Part shown: positions 14,440-22,910 of the stretch, one piece after another
How the letters are laid out: the number at the start of each line of letters is the position of its first letter
Position numbering within the stretch: position 1 is the first letter of the stretch
Source of the DNA: Actinoplanes philippinensis
GTDB taxonomy: Bacteria > Actinomycetota > Actinomycetes > Mycobacteriales > Micromonosporaceae
Assembly: GCF_900113015.1 (NCBI RefSeq)
Contig: NZ_FONV01000001.1
Span: 741,300-805,299 of the forward strand
DNA: 64,000 bases
Direction of reading: 5' to 3'
Program-made: the position numbers and the translations under genes
Notes under the pieces: model-generated
The model's input: the letters and a program-made list of their open reading frames with translations, nothing else
Told to the model about the DNA's origin: nothing
Database searches by the model: none

Positions 14440-16206
14440 TCACAAACCGGCCGCCCACGCCAGCAGTTCGGTGCGGACGGCGGTCAGGGTGGCGGCCGGC
14501 ACCGTCGCCGTGTCGGAGGCGTTGACCACCAGCGCCACGTGCACCCGGCCCGGCGCCGACCCGGTCGCGTCGAGCAGCAGCCGCCGGGCGGTGGCCGCGC
14601 CGACCTCGGTGGTCACCGCGACCGGTCCGCTCGCCGGCACCCCGGCGACGGCGCCGAGATCGGAGACCACGACGGTACGCGCGGACGGGAACGACCCGGG
14701 CAGGTGCAGCTCGGTCGGCGCGCCCGGCGGTGCCGCCGGCTCGCGCCAGACCAGCACCCCGTACTGCCGGCCGGCGACCAGCCCGGCGATCGCGGGCAGC
14801 CGGGACGGCACGGTCAGCCACGCCTGCTGCCGTCCCGCGCCGGCGAACCCGTCCCGGGCCAGGTCCTCGTAGGCGAACGCGATCGTGCTCCCGGCCACCG
14901 CGCTCGGGTAGAGCCGGTCCAGCACCCGCCGGTCCAGGCGCAGCGCCCCGTTCGCGATCACCGAGTGGTCCTCGCCGTTCCACGCGTCCCCGGTGGTCTG
15001 CACCTTGTCCGGGTTGAAGTTCATCAGCTCCCGATGCTTGCCGCTGTAGACGTCCCAGTGCCACTGGGTCGACGACAGCACCTGCCCGGAGCCGGCCGCG
15101 CCGTTCCAGAACGAGGCGCCGGACAGCCGCGAGTCGAGGCCCTGATACATCGAACGGACCATCCACGGGGTACGGGAGCTGCTGCCCGTGCCGGACACGG
15201 CGTTGCCGAACTCGGACACGAACGCCGTCGTCCCGAGAGCGGTGGCACGGTCCCGGATCCGGTTCATCGCCACGGTGTACGTGCCGTCTCCCGCCGCCGA
15301 CGGGTCCAGCGTCATCCGTGAGCCGTCGTAGTAGTGGCTGTTGAACACGTAGCGCGAGCCCAGCTGACCGGCCGTGGACAGGCCGCCCTGCTCGAAGAAC
15401 CCGGTGTTCCAGAAGACCAGCGGCTCGGCGTAGAGCGGCAGCGACGACCAGCCGGTCGCGTCCATCACGGCCCGGAACCGCTGGTAGAACGGCAGCAGGT
15501 AGGTGGTCTCCCAGGTGGTCCCGGAGCCGCCGTCCAGCCCGCCGTCGAACGGCTCGTTGAACGGGTCGACACCCAGCATCATCGGGTAGTCGACGCGGGA
15601 CCGCAGGTGGGTGAGGGCGGCGCGGGCCTGCGTGAGGTAGGCGTCCTGCACGCCGGAGCGGTTGCGCCAGAAGTCGTACGCGGCCGCCCGTACCGCGCCG
15701 TTGTTCATCATGTTCTGCCCCCACAGCAGGCAGATGCCGCACGACTCGTCGGGGTAGGCCGCGGCGTCGATCACCCACTTCGGCGCGCCGTCGCCGGTGT
15801 ACCAGCTGTCCGGGTCGAACAGGTGCGCCGAGTACAGGTCCTGGTGCCAGTCGAGCAGCACCCGGATGCCCCGGCCGGTGAACTGGCGGATCTGGTCGGC
15901 GGCCCGGTCCAGGTAGGCGGTGTCGATCCGGTCGCGGGCCGGCTGCACCCCCTCCCAGCTGATCAGGAAGCGGATCGCGTTGGCGCCGGTGAGCTCGCGC
16001 ATCTGGGCAGCCGCGGCCGCCGCGTCGGCGGTGCTGCGGAACGGGAGGAGTCCGTTCTCGTACAGCTTGGTGCTGCCCGAGACGTTGAAGCCGCGCAGGA
16101 CGATCTCGCGACCGTGGATGTCGGTGGGTGCGGCGGCGGCAGCCGGTCGCGCCGGCGCCGCGAGACCCGCGACCACCAGCAGAAGTGCCAGGAAGAAGGC
16201 CCGCAT
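14440..16206 (-). CDS. Secreted GH5-family glycosidase (endoglycoceramidase-like)
   Basis: 588 residues. Signal peptide about 1-25 (MRAFFLALLLVVAGLAAPARPAAAAA). The catalytic TIM barrel spans about 28-430: acid/base Glu218 in DPFNEPF and nucleophile Glu332 in SEFGNA, with the N-terminal LRGFNVSGSTKL and the WHQDLYSAHLF loop as in endoglycoceramidase-related GH5 enzymes. The C-terminal part (about 440-588) is a beta domain. The enzyme probably cleaves a beta-glycosidic bond in a glycolipid or oligosaccharide; activity on glycoceramides is inference. A TACCTT hexamer lies exactly 6 nt before the ATG with no Shine-Dalgarno, so the mRNA is probably leaderless. It is downstream of a secreted metalloprotease on the same strand. 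Confidence 0.87.
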   Translation of the reverse strand: MRAFFLALLLVVAGLAAPARPAAAAAPTDIHGREIVLRGFNVSGSTKLYENGLLPFRSTADAAAAAAQMRELTGANAIRFLISWEGVQPARDRIDTAYLDRAADQIRQFTGRGIRVLLDWHQDLYSAHLFDPDSWYTGDGAPKWVIDAAAYPDESCGICLLWGQNMMNNGAVRAAAYDFWRNRSGVQDAYLTQARAALTHLRSRVDYPMMLGVDPFNEPFDGGLDGGSGTTWETTYLLPFYQRFRAVMDATGWSSLPLYAEPLVFWNTGFFEQGGLSTAGQLGSRYVFNSHYYDGSRMTLDPSAAGDGTYTVAMNRIRDRATALGTTAFVSEFGNAVSGTGSSSRTPWMVRSMYQGLDSRLSGASFWNGAAGSGQVLSSTQWHWDVYSGKHRELMNFNPDKVQTTGDAWNGEDHSVIANGALRLDRRVLDRLYPSAVAGSTIAFAYEDLARDGFAGAGRQQAWLTVPSRLPAIAGLVAGRQYGVLVWREPAAPPGAPTELHLPGSFPSARTVVVSDLGAVAGVPASGPVAVTTEVGAATARRLLLDATGSAPGRVHVALVVNASDTATVPAATLTAVRTELLAWAAGL

Positions 16207-16243
16207 ACATCGAAGGTAATCACTTGTTCACCATCGGCAACCA

Positions 16244-16972
16244 CTATGCCGGGCGCTGCGTATACAGACAGCCCGCCGACGTGCCCAGCTTGCGCAGCCC
16301 AGCCAGGTCACCGGCGCCCCACACCGCCTTCTTCGAGGTGATGGTGTGGAACATGATCTGGTTGCGGTCGTTCTGCTCCGGGTGGGCCAGGCCGATCGCG
16401 TGGCCGATCTCGTGCATCAGCACCGCGCCCGTCGTGCCGCTGCCCGACGCCCCGAAACCACGGGCCAGCGACTTCACCGACGTCGCGTTCAGCACCACCG
16501 AGCCGGAGAGCATCATCAGCGCGTCACCGCCGGACGCCGAGTACGCGGTCTGCCACGAGCCCCCGCCCATGCCCAGCACCCGGGTCCCCGCCGGCAGCCA
16601 TTTGCTGTGCTTGCCGGGCGTCGCCCAGGCGATCACGATCTCGGTGCCCGCCGGGTACGCGCCCCGGTAGCCGGAGTTCGCCTGCGGGATCACGTCGGTC
16701 GTCCCGGCATAGCGGAACGTCAGGCCGGTGGCCGCAGCGATCCGGCTGAACGTCGTCTTCACCTCGGCCAGCGAGCCCTTCGGCGCCCGGTCCAGGTTGA
16801 CCCGGTAGTCGATGGCGCCGCCGCACGGGTTCCACCGGGCGATCAGGCCGCTGCCGTGGGCCTGGCTCATGAAGGCGTACGCCTTCGCGCTGCCGGCGGC
16901 CGCCAGAGCCACCCCGGGCTGGGCCGCCACCAGGGTCGACACCGCGGCGAGCAGGAGCAGTACGCGCTTCAT
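16244..16972 (-). CDS. Secreted matrixin-like zinc metalloprotease
   Basis: 242 residues. Signal peptide about 1-25 (MKRVLLLLAAVSTLVAAQPGVALAAA). The zinc-binding motif HEIGHAIGLAH (His187, Glu188, His191, His197) is the metzincin HExxHxxGxxH, and IMFH further on is the probable Met-turn. There is no propeptide cysteine switch. It resembles short bacterial M10-like peptidases and would hydrolyse proteins outside the cell. The start at 16972 was chosen because it gives a proper signal peptide; the frame continues upstream without homology. It lies 37 nt upstream of the GH5 gene, which has its own promoter, and 95 nt downstream of the tandem GGDEF gene. Confidence 0.88.
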   Translation of the reverse strand: MKRVLLLLAAVSTLVAAQPGVALAAAGSAKAYAFMSQAHGSGLIARWNPCGGAIDYRVNLDRAPKGSLAEVKTTFSRIAAATGLTFRYAGTTDVIPQANSGYRGAYPAGTEIVIAWATPGKHSKWLPAGTRVLGMGGGSWQTAYSASGGDALMMLSGSVVLNATSVKSLARGFGASGSGTTGAVLMHEIGHAIGLAHPEQNDRNQIMFHTITSKKAVWGAGDLAGLRKLGTSAGCLYTQRPA

Positions 16973-17067
16973 ACGGGGGTCCGATCGATCGAAGGGAGGA
17001 CCCATTCTGTGATCGCCGGGGGTGCCGTCCGGGGTGGCCGCCGGGTGCAGACCGGTTGCCACGACGG

Positions 17068-19092
17068 TCAGCTCCGGACGTACCTCTGCACGGGCTTCTT
17101 CTGCAGGTAGAGACGGGCGTCGGCGGCGGCGTAGAGGCTGTCGAAGTCGTCGCCGTCCACCCCCAGGACAGCGGCGCCGACGCTCACACCGGTCCGCTCG
17201 CCCAGCACCGTGCGCAGCTCCGCGGCCACCCCGGACGCGTCGCCGCCATCGGTCAGCAGGACCACGAACTCGTCGCCGCCGAGCCGCCCCACGATGTCGT
17301 GCGCATGCACGCGGGCACGCAACGTCGCCGCCACCCAGCGCAGCAGGTCGTCCCCGGCGGCATGCCCCCGCGCGTCGTTGAGCTGCTTGAACCCGTCCAG
17401 GTCGAGGACCAGCAGCGCGGCGTCCCGGCCGATCCGCCGGCTGTGCGCCACCTCCGCCGCGAACCGCTCCGCGAAACCACGCCGGTTCAGCACATCGGTC
17501 AGCACGTCCACCCGCGACAGCCTGGTCAGCATCCGCCGCTGCCCGGCCGCCGCCCGGCCCTGCAACGCGCACGCCGTCGCCGCGGCCGCCATCTCCAGCA
17601 TCTGCACCGCCAGATACCAGCCGTCGACGTCACCGACCCGCAGCCCCACCAGCAGATACAGCCCGCCGGCGGCCAGCGCCACCGGCCCGGCCACCTCCGG
17701 CCGCATGCCCAGCATCAGCAGTGGAATCGAGATCAGCACCCCGATCCCCACCGGCTGATCCACCCCGCCGTCCAGCGTGGCGATCGCCGCACAGCTCACG
17801 AACGCGCTGAGCGCGAACGCCAGCATCAACGGCCGGGCCAGACGCGACCGGCTCAGCCAGTCGGCGCCCGCCACCACGGCGAGCCCGGTCAGGAAACCCC
17901 ACAGCGACAGCGCCACCATGCCGGTCCGGTGCGGGTGATCGTTCCCGCCCAGCACCACATAGACCAGCGCCACCACCGTCTGCGTCATCGACATCCAGCC
18001 CGGGTCGGCGATCGAGTGCCGCCGCCGCTCCCGCGCCTCCACCGCCGCGACCGGACCGGACGGGCGGACCCCGGAACGCGCCCCGGCCACCGCCGCGGCC
18101 GTCGGCGCCCGGCGCACCCGGGCCGCCTTGTCCCGGTACAACCGCTGATCCGCGGCCACCAGCAGCCCGGCGAAATCGGCCGCGTCACCGGGGAACGTCG
18201 CCGACCCCAGACTCGCCGGCGCGCACCCGCGCAACCGCTGCCGCAGCCGATCCACCACGATCTCCGCGTCCGCCGCGTCGGTCCCCGGCAGCAGCATCGC
18301 GAACTCGTCGCCACCCAGCCGGCCCACCGCGTCGTGGGCGCGCAGATCCGCCCGCAGCTCCTGGCCGGTCCAGGCCAGCAGCTCGTCACCGGCCCGGTGG
18401 CCGTGCGTGTCGTTGACCTCTTTGAAATGGTCCAGATCCAGCAGCACCAGGGTCACCGGGCCGTCGCCGCGCTCCGCGTCGGCCAGCTCGGCGGCCACCC
18501 GCTCGTCGAAGCCGCGCCGGTTCAGGCAACCGGTCAGCGGATCGGTCCGCGAACTGTCGGCCAGCCGCCGCCGCAACGACGCCAGCACCGCCGAATGCCG
18601 CAGGCACAGATACGCGACGCAGGCGAAAGCCAGGCCATGGACCAGCGGATACCCCGGCGGCGGCGGATCGCCGAAGAGCAGCACGCAGCCGTACGCCGAA
18701 ACGCCCAGCCCGGCCGACACCAGAAACGCCCGGGGCGGGACCACGATCGCCAGCAGCACCACCGACAGCGGGATGAACGTGCCCAGCGGCCCCGCCACAC
18801 CCCCGCCGAGAATCCCCAGGGCGGCCGAACCGGCCAGGTTGACGGCCGCCGCGGTCAGCTGGATCCAGATCCACCACCGGGTCCGCGCGACGCGGCCCGC
18901 CATCGTCCAGCCGAACGCCGCAAGCCCCACCATCGCCACCGCGACGACCAGCATCGGCGCCCGTCGCGGATCACCCCAGGTGCCGGCCGCATAGGCCGCC
19001 GCCAGCACCGCCGGAACCGCCCCGTAGGCGGCCGACGCCCGCAACGACTGCCGCCGCGACCGCTGCACCACGCCAAGGGATTCGCGCTTCAC
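17068..19092 (-). CDS. Membrane protein with two GGDEF domains (diguanylate cyclase)
   Basis: 674 residues in the order membrane block (about 20-170), GGDEF (about 175-330), second membrane block (about 365-495), GGDEF (about 500-665). Both cyclase modules keep the catalytic signature: GGDEF at 260-264 and 605-609, each preceded by the D-x-L-T-x-x-L/C-N-R-R-G-F and D-D/H-F-K motifs. The product would be c-di-GMP. The whole unit looks like an internal duplication, so one polypeptide may form the dimer that GGDEF enzymes need. Start GTG 19092 is chosen because AGGGAGG lies 9 nt upstream; the upstream TTG has none. No EAL domain. The signal sensed by the membrane blocks is unknown. Confidence 0.9.
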   Translation of the reverse strand: MKRESLGVVQRSRRQSLRASAAYGAVPAVLAAAYAAGTWGDPRRAPMLVVAVAMVGLAAFGWTMAGRVARTRWWIWIQLTAAAVNLAGSAALGILGGGVAGPLGTFIPLSVVLLAIVVPPRAFLVSAGLGVSAYGCVLLFGDPPPPGYPLVHGLAFACVAYLCLRHSAVLASLRRRLADSSRTDPLTGCLNRRGFDERVAAELADAERGDGPVTLVLLDLDHFKEVNDTHGHRAGDELLAWTGQELRADLRAHDAVGRLGGDEFAMLLPGTDAADAEIVVDRLRQRLRGCAPASLGSATFPGDAADFAGLLVAADQRLYRDKAARVRRAPTAAAVAGARSGVRPSGPVAAVEARERRRHSIADPGWMSMTQTVVALVYVVLGGNDHPHRTGMVALSLWGFLTGLAVVAGADWLSRSRLARPLMLAFALSAFVSCAAIATLDGGVDQPVGIGVLISIPLLMLGMRPEVAGPVALAAGGLYLLVGLRVGDVDGWYLAVQMLEMAAAATACALQGRAAAGQRRMLTRLSRVDVLTDVLNRRGFAERFAAEVAHSRRIGRDAALLVLDLDGFKQLNDARGHAAGDDLLRWVAATLRARVHAHDIVGRLGGDEFVVLLTDGGDASGVAAELRTVLGERTGVSVGAAVLGVDGDDFDSLYAAADARLYLQKKPVQRYVRS

Positions 19093-19358
19093 GACGCGGC
19101 ACCTCCCTGGCTGAGCTCGACCCCGCAACCATCGGCCCGCTCAGGCGCGGCTTGAGCTTTTCTTGAACCACGCCGACCCGCGGCCACCCCCGCACCCGGC
19201 CGCTGTCACCGTTCGCCGGTAGCGGTCGGGGCAGCCGAGCCGGACCGGATCACCCGCGTGGACAGCGAATCACCCGCACGAGACCACCCGTTCCCGGACG
19301 GTTCGCACCAGGCTGGGTAGGTCCGGTGACACACGCGAGCACGACAGGGGGACCGCGC

Positions 19359-20612
19359 ATGCAGAGCCGCCTTCGACTCGCGGGCCACGGGATGCAGCCG
19401 TTGCTGCTGATGTTCCCGCTCGGCCTCTTCTGGATGGCCTTCGTCCTCGACCTGGCCACCGTGCTCGGCGCGCCGGACCTGCTCGGCACGGTCGCCTTCT
19501 GGAACCTGGTCGCGGGCCTGGGCGGCGGCCTGCTCGCCACCCTGGCCGCCGTCGCCGACGCCATCGCGGCGACCGCCCCCGCCACCGTCCGCCTCTTCGT
19601 CTCGGCGCTGCTCCTCGACGTCGGCGTCCTCCTCGTCTTCGCCGTCCTCACTCTCATGCGCGTCCGCGACCCGAACCGCACCACCACCCCGAACCTCCTC
19701 ACGGTCGAGATCGCCGGCCTGGCCGCTGCCGCTTTCAGCGCGTGGTTCAGCGGCCGGCTGGCAGCCCCGGGCGCCCCGGTGTCCGACCGCCGACGCCACC
19801 ATCCCGCCGGCGCCCAGCAGCGGGCGGCCACCCTCCCCACCGACCTGAACCGGCTGCTCACTCCCCCGGCCCCACCCCCACCACGCCGACCCCCGACAAC
19901 CGTCACTCCCCCGGCCCCACCCCCACCACGCCGGCCCCCGACAACCGTCGCTCCCCCGACAACCGTCACTTCACCGCACCAGGCCCCACCGCAGCCGCCT
20001 CCGCGACCAACGGGAAGCCCACGCCGAACCGCCCCTTCCCCGCGAGCAGCCCCAACACAGACACCGACACCCCCAACCGCGGGCCGGCCGTCCCCTGCTA
20101 CCTCACCGCAGGCAGCACCACCCGCACCGGCGGACCGCCGCCCGCCGTCCGCCACCTCACCGCAAGCAGCACCACCCGCACCGGCGGGCCAGCCCTCGGC
20201 CGCGACCTCGCGGCGAGCGGTGCGACCAACCGGAACAGGCGATGTCCCCGGGGCATCGTCTCGGCCCGCTGCTGCCCCGCCACAGCGATCACCCGCCGAG
20301 CGTTACGCCGTCGCCGGGCGGAGACGTCGGGGCGCAACGGTCACCGGTGTGGCGGTGGGTGTCGTGCGGCTTGCGATCACACGGCTGCTCCTCGAACGTG
20401 TGATCGGAGCCGCCCGGCGGATCGGTCAGGCGAGCGCCGGCCAGGCGGAGCGGATCTCGGTGTGGCGCAGGCCGCCCGACTCGGTGATGTGGCGGAACCA
20501 GGCCGCGCACTCCGGGACGGACGCGGCATCACGGGCCGCGGTCTCCGCCTCGGCACGGGTGCGCCAGACCAGGACATCCAGCCAACCGCCGTCGTCCTCC
20601 CTGGTCAGGTAG
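19359..20612 (+). CDS. DUF2231-type membrane protein with proline-rich repeat tail; 3' end uncertain
   Basis: 417 residues as an open frame. Residues 1-130 are a DUF2231-type four-helix membrane protein (LRLAGHGMQPLLLMFPLGLFWMAFVLDLATVL ... NLVAGLGGGLLATLAAVADAI). The ATG at 19359 follows AGGGGGA. Residues about 168-330 are a low-complexity Pro/Ala/Thr/Arg tail with exact 15-residue repeats. Residues beyond about 355 are antisense to the clear monooxygenase gene at 20426-20761 for 187 nt, which is unusual. Possible reasons are a genuine long overlap, a frameshift in the repeat-rich part, or an earlier stop lost by mutation. I trust the N-terminal domain and start, not the last 60 residues. 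Function unknown. Confidence 0.65.
   Translation: MQSRLRLAGHGMQPLLLMFPLGLFWMAFVLDLATVLGAPDLLGTVAFWNLVAGLGGGLLATLAAVADAIAATAPATVRLFVSALLLDVGVLLVFAVLTLMRVRDPNRTTTPNLLTVEIAGLAAAAFSAWFSGRLAAPGAPVSDRRRHHPAGAQQRAATLPTDLNRLLTPPAPPPPRRPPTTVTPPAPPPPRRPPTTVAPPTTVTSPHQAPPQPPPRPTGSPRRTAPSPRAAPTQTPTPPTAGRPSPATSPQAAPPAPADRRPPSATSPQAAPPAPAGQPSAATSRRAVRPTGTGDVPGASSRPAAAPPQRSPAERYAVAGRRRRGATVTGVAVGVVRLAITRLLLERVIGAARRIGQASAGQAERISVWRRPPDSVMWRNQAAHSGTDAASRAAVSASARVRQTRTSSQPPSSSLVR
19860..19949 (+). repeat. Two exact-length 45-bp coding repeats
   Basis: Copies at 19860-19904 and 19905-19949 encode TPPAPPPPRRPPTTV twice, followed by a partial third (APPTTV). A second repeat, ATSPQAAPPAPA, occurs twice near 20100-20200. 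These lie in the Pro-rich tail of the DUF2231 protein and are prone to slippage. Confidence 0.85.
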
Positions 20613-20761
20613 GCGGCGACACAACCGGGGAAGCGCTGCCGCAGCGCCTCCACCATGGATGGTCGCTCGGCGAGCAGCCGCTCCTCGGAACCCTCGGCCA
20701 CATGAAAACGGGCCAGCTCGATGACCGGCACGGTGTCTCGGCTCTGCTCGGGATCCGTCAT
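20426..20761 (-). CDS. Antibiotic biosynthesis monooxygenase-like (ABM) protein
   Basis: 111 residues of the dimeric alpha/beta-barrel ABM fold: PVIELARFHVAEGSEERLLAERPSMVEALRQRFPGCVAAYLTREDDGGWLDVLVWRTRAEAETAA. Members are cofactor-free monooxygenases or related small enzymes; the actual reaction is not readable. The ATG at 20761 is favoured because TAGCGT lies exactly 7 nt upstream with no Shine-Dalgarno, the leaderless pattern of this genome. A 41-bp tandem repeat array lies 93 nt upstream of the start. The end of the convergent DUF2231 frame overlaps it by 187 nt. Confidence 0.85.
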   Translation of the reverse strand: MTDPEQSRDTVPVIELARFHVAEGSEERLLAERPSMVEALRQRFPGCVAAYLTREDDGGWLDVLVWRTRAEAETAARDAASVPECAAWFRHITESGGLRHTEIRSAWPALA

Positions 20762-20853
20762 GCCGCGCACGCTACTCGGGGGCTACGACATTCTCGGGCC
20801 GCCGACAGCCGCCCTCGACGGTGACGGCCGCTACAAACGGCAACGGTTACGAC

Positions 20854-20995
20854 GAACGGTCGCTGTGAGCAGAGGATGACTGGTCGCAGGGGCCGAACGG
20901 TCGTTACGGGCAGAGGATGACGGGCCACAGGAGCCGGACAGTCGCCGTGAGCAGAGGATGACGGGCCACAGGAGCCGAGCGGTCGCTGTGCGGGT
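20854..20995. repeat. 41-bp tandem repeat, three and a half copies
   Basis: Copies start at 20854, 20895, 20936 and 20977 (the last partial), unit beginning GAACGGTCGCTGTGAGCAGAGG, spaced exactly 41 bp. The array fills the gap between the start of the ABM gene and the end of the WYL regulator gene. No frame through it has a start. A period of about four helical turns would place repeated sites on one DNA face. Confidence 0.85.
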
Positions 20996-21047
20996 AGGGG
21001 CGACGGCTACGGCATGCGCAGACCGGTCGCGGGATGCAAGGGAACGG

Positions 21048-22010
21048 CTACGGCGGGGGCGGGTCGGTGGCGGCGAGCATACGGGTGGCGATGTTGCGGG
21101 CGGCGGTGACGATCTCGGGGCCGCCGAGGATGCGGTAGGGGACGGGGATGGCGGTCAGTTGGCGGGCGTACCAGTAGGGGGCGCTGGTGGTGCCGGTCAG
21201 CAGGGTGGTTCCGGGGTGGGGGCCGGGAGTCAGCGTGCCGAGGGCGGTGCCGGCGCTTTCGGCCACCTCGCCGGGGGTGGCGTCGATCAGGATCTCGGCG
21301 GTGTATTCCCAGCCGGTGGCCAGGTGCTCGTCCAGGACGGCGACCGGGTCCAGCCCGGACGGGGGGATGAACACGGTGGGGAGGATGTCGACGCCGGTGA
21401 CCCGGTCGATCCGGTAGGCGCGGCGGGCGGCGGGGCGGTGGGCGTGGCAGAGCAGGTACCACCGGCCGTGCCGGACCACGATCGCCCACGGGTCGGCTTC
21501 GGTCGTCGAATCGTTGCCGGCCTCGGAACGGTAGCTCAGCCGTACCGTCTGATTCTGGGCACAGGCCTGCACCAACCGTGACGTGATCTCGGGGTCGGGC
21601 CTGGCCGCCGAGCGGTCGGGCGCGGGCGCCGCGGTGCGGCGGACCGCCTCCACCTGGGTGCCGAGAGACTCCGGCAGGACCCGGACGATCTTGCCCAGCG
21701 CGCTTCCCACCGGATCGGTGGTGTCACCGGCCGCGTGATGGCCGTCGAGGACCGCCATGACCAGGCCCAGCGCCTCCGCCTGGGTGAAGATCAGCGGCGC
21801 GGGGCGGGCGCCCCGGCCGACACGGTAGCCACCGTAGGGGCCGCGGACCGACTCGATCGGGATGCCCGCTTCGCGGAGGATGGCGATGTAGCGGCGGGCT
21901 GCCCGTTCGGAGATGCCGCCGAGACGCTCGGCCAGCCGGTCGGCGGTGATCCCGGGGCTGCCCTGCACTGCTTCGAACGCCATCAGTGCTCGCGCGGTCG
22001 GGCTTTCCAC
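21048..22010 (-). CDS. WYL-domain transcriptional regulator
   Basis: 320 residues. The N-terminal winged helix-turn-helix of the HTH_11/DeoR-like type spans about 1-60 (ITADRLAERLGGISERAARRYIAILREAGIPIESVRGPYGGYRVG). The WYL domain spans about 145-225, with the defining DPWAIVVRHGRWYLLCHAHR segment, and a WCX-like C-terminus follows. WYL proteins bind nucleic acid or nucleotide ligands and act as repressors or activators. GTG 22010 is taken as start; an internal ATG at 21983 would cut into the HTH. It is divergent from the DinB gene at 22326, and a 29-bp inverted repeat in between (22281-22309) is its likely target. Confidence 0.88.
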   Translation of the reverse strand: MESPTARALMAFEAVQGSPGITADRLAERLGGISERAARRYIAILREAGIPIESVRGPYGGYRVGRGARPAPLIFTQAEALGLVMAVLDGHHAAGDTTDPVGSALGKIVRVLPESLGTQVEAVRRTAAPAPDRSAARPDPEITSRLVQACAQNQTVRLSYRSEAGNDSTTEADPWAIVVRHGRWYLLCHAHRPAARRAYRIDRVTGVDILPTVFIPPSGLDPVAVLDEHLATGWEYTAEILIDATPGEVAESAGTALGTLTPGPHPGTTLLTGTTSAPYWYARQLTAIPVPYRILGGPEIVTAARNIATRMLAATDPPPP

Positions 22011-22280
22011 CAGTCTGCCGCCCTTCCGTCAGCTCACCACCGCGATCACTGCCGCCCTCACCCAACAGCCACCCACGACCGCCGCCGAGACCACCAGCCC
22101 ACCGAGCCCGCCGAGGCCGCCGACCTGCAAGAGCATGAGCCCGCCAAGAGCATCAGCCCGCCGAGACCGCCGTCGCCGGTGAGTCGAGGCCATCAGCTCA
22201 CTGCAGGCCCGCGGGCGGTGGGTGTCGCGGTTGTCACAGCCCCAGCCAGCATGCCGGGTGGAAAGACCGGCGGTGGTTGG

Positions 22281-22309
22281 CAATTCCGGCAGTTGATCGT
22301 CCGGAATTG
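22281..22309. promoter_or_regulatory. Perfect inverted repeat overlapping the DinB-gene promoter
   Basis: CAATTCCGG (22281-22289), 11-nt spacer, CCGGAATTG (22301-22309). The spacer contains TTGATC (22293-22298), a possible -35, and TAGCGT (22314-22319) follows as -10, 6 nt before the ATG at 22326. The rest of the 315-bp gap (22011-22280) is GC-rich without an open frame or recognisable site. Confidence 0.7.
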
Positions 22310-22325
22310 AGGTTAGCGTGCGGGC

Positions 22326-22856
22326 ATGATTCCGATGGGACCGCCCGCCGCGGGCACCGAGGTGGAGACGTTGGTGGGTTCGCTGGAGCGGCAGCGGCGC
22401 ATCCTCGCCTGGAAGACCGGTGGGCTCGATGAGGCCGGGCTGCGGGCCACGACCGCGGCCAGCACGATCACGCTCGGCGGGCTGCTCAAGCATCTGGCGC
22501 TCTGTGAGGACCTGTACTTCTCGATCCGGCTCGGGCGGCAACCGGCGGCGCTGTGGCGGGACGTCGACTGGGACGCCGAGACCGACTGGGAGTGGCGGAG
22601 CGCGGCCGAGGACAGCCCGGAGTTCCTCTATGCGCTGTGGCAGGAGTGCGTGGAGCGCTCGCGCGCGAACATCACCGAGGCGATCGGCGCGGGCGGTCTG
22701 GACACGCCGGCCGATTTCACCTGGCCGGACGGGCGTACGCCGAGCCTGCGCCGGATGATGATCGACATGATCGAGGAGTACGCCCGGCACGCCGGTCACG
22801 CCGACCTGATCAGGGAGTCGATCGACGGCCTGACCGGCGAGGACCCACCGGAGTAG
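22326..22856 (+). CDS. DinB-family (DUF664) protein
   Basis: 176 residues of the DinB/YfiT-like four-helix bundle, DUF664 branch: LVGSLERQRRILAWKTGGLDEAGLRATTAASTITLGGLLKHLALCEDLYF, and near the C-terminus EEYARHAGHADLIRESIDG. The conserved His of KHLALCED and the two His of RHAGHAD form the usual metal site. Members include mycothiol- or bacillithiol-dependent S-transferases, and mycothiol is the thiol expected in this lineage; use of mycothiol here is inference. The start is supported by TAGCGT 6 nt upstream without a Shine-Dalgarno. A WYL regulator gene is divergent, with an inverted repeat across the promoter. Three 25-bp repeats follow the stop. Confidence 0.87.
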   Translation: MIPMGPPAAGTEVETLVGSLERQRRILAWKTGGLDEAGLRATTAASTITLGGLLKHLALCEDLYFSIRLGRQPAALWRDVDWDAETDWEWRSAAEDSPEFLYALWQECVERSRANITEAIGAGGLDTPADFTWPDGRTPSLRRMMIDMIEEYARHAGHADLIRESIDGLTGEDPPE

Positions 22857-22910
22857 GACAGAGCGCGCCGCACCCCGGAAACCCGCGCCCGAGAAAGCGG
22901 GCGGAAGACA

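Noticed and set aside
17056..19155. A 699-codon open frame antisense to the tandem GGDEF gene
   Set aside because: Low-complexity Arg/His/Pro sequence with no family resemblance; the other strand encodes two intact GGDEF domains and has a good ribosome-binding site.
19206..20155. Minus-strand frames opposite the DUF2231 gene
   Set aside because: No homology and no start signal; the plus strand has a recognisable membrane domain with AGGGGGA before its ATG.
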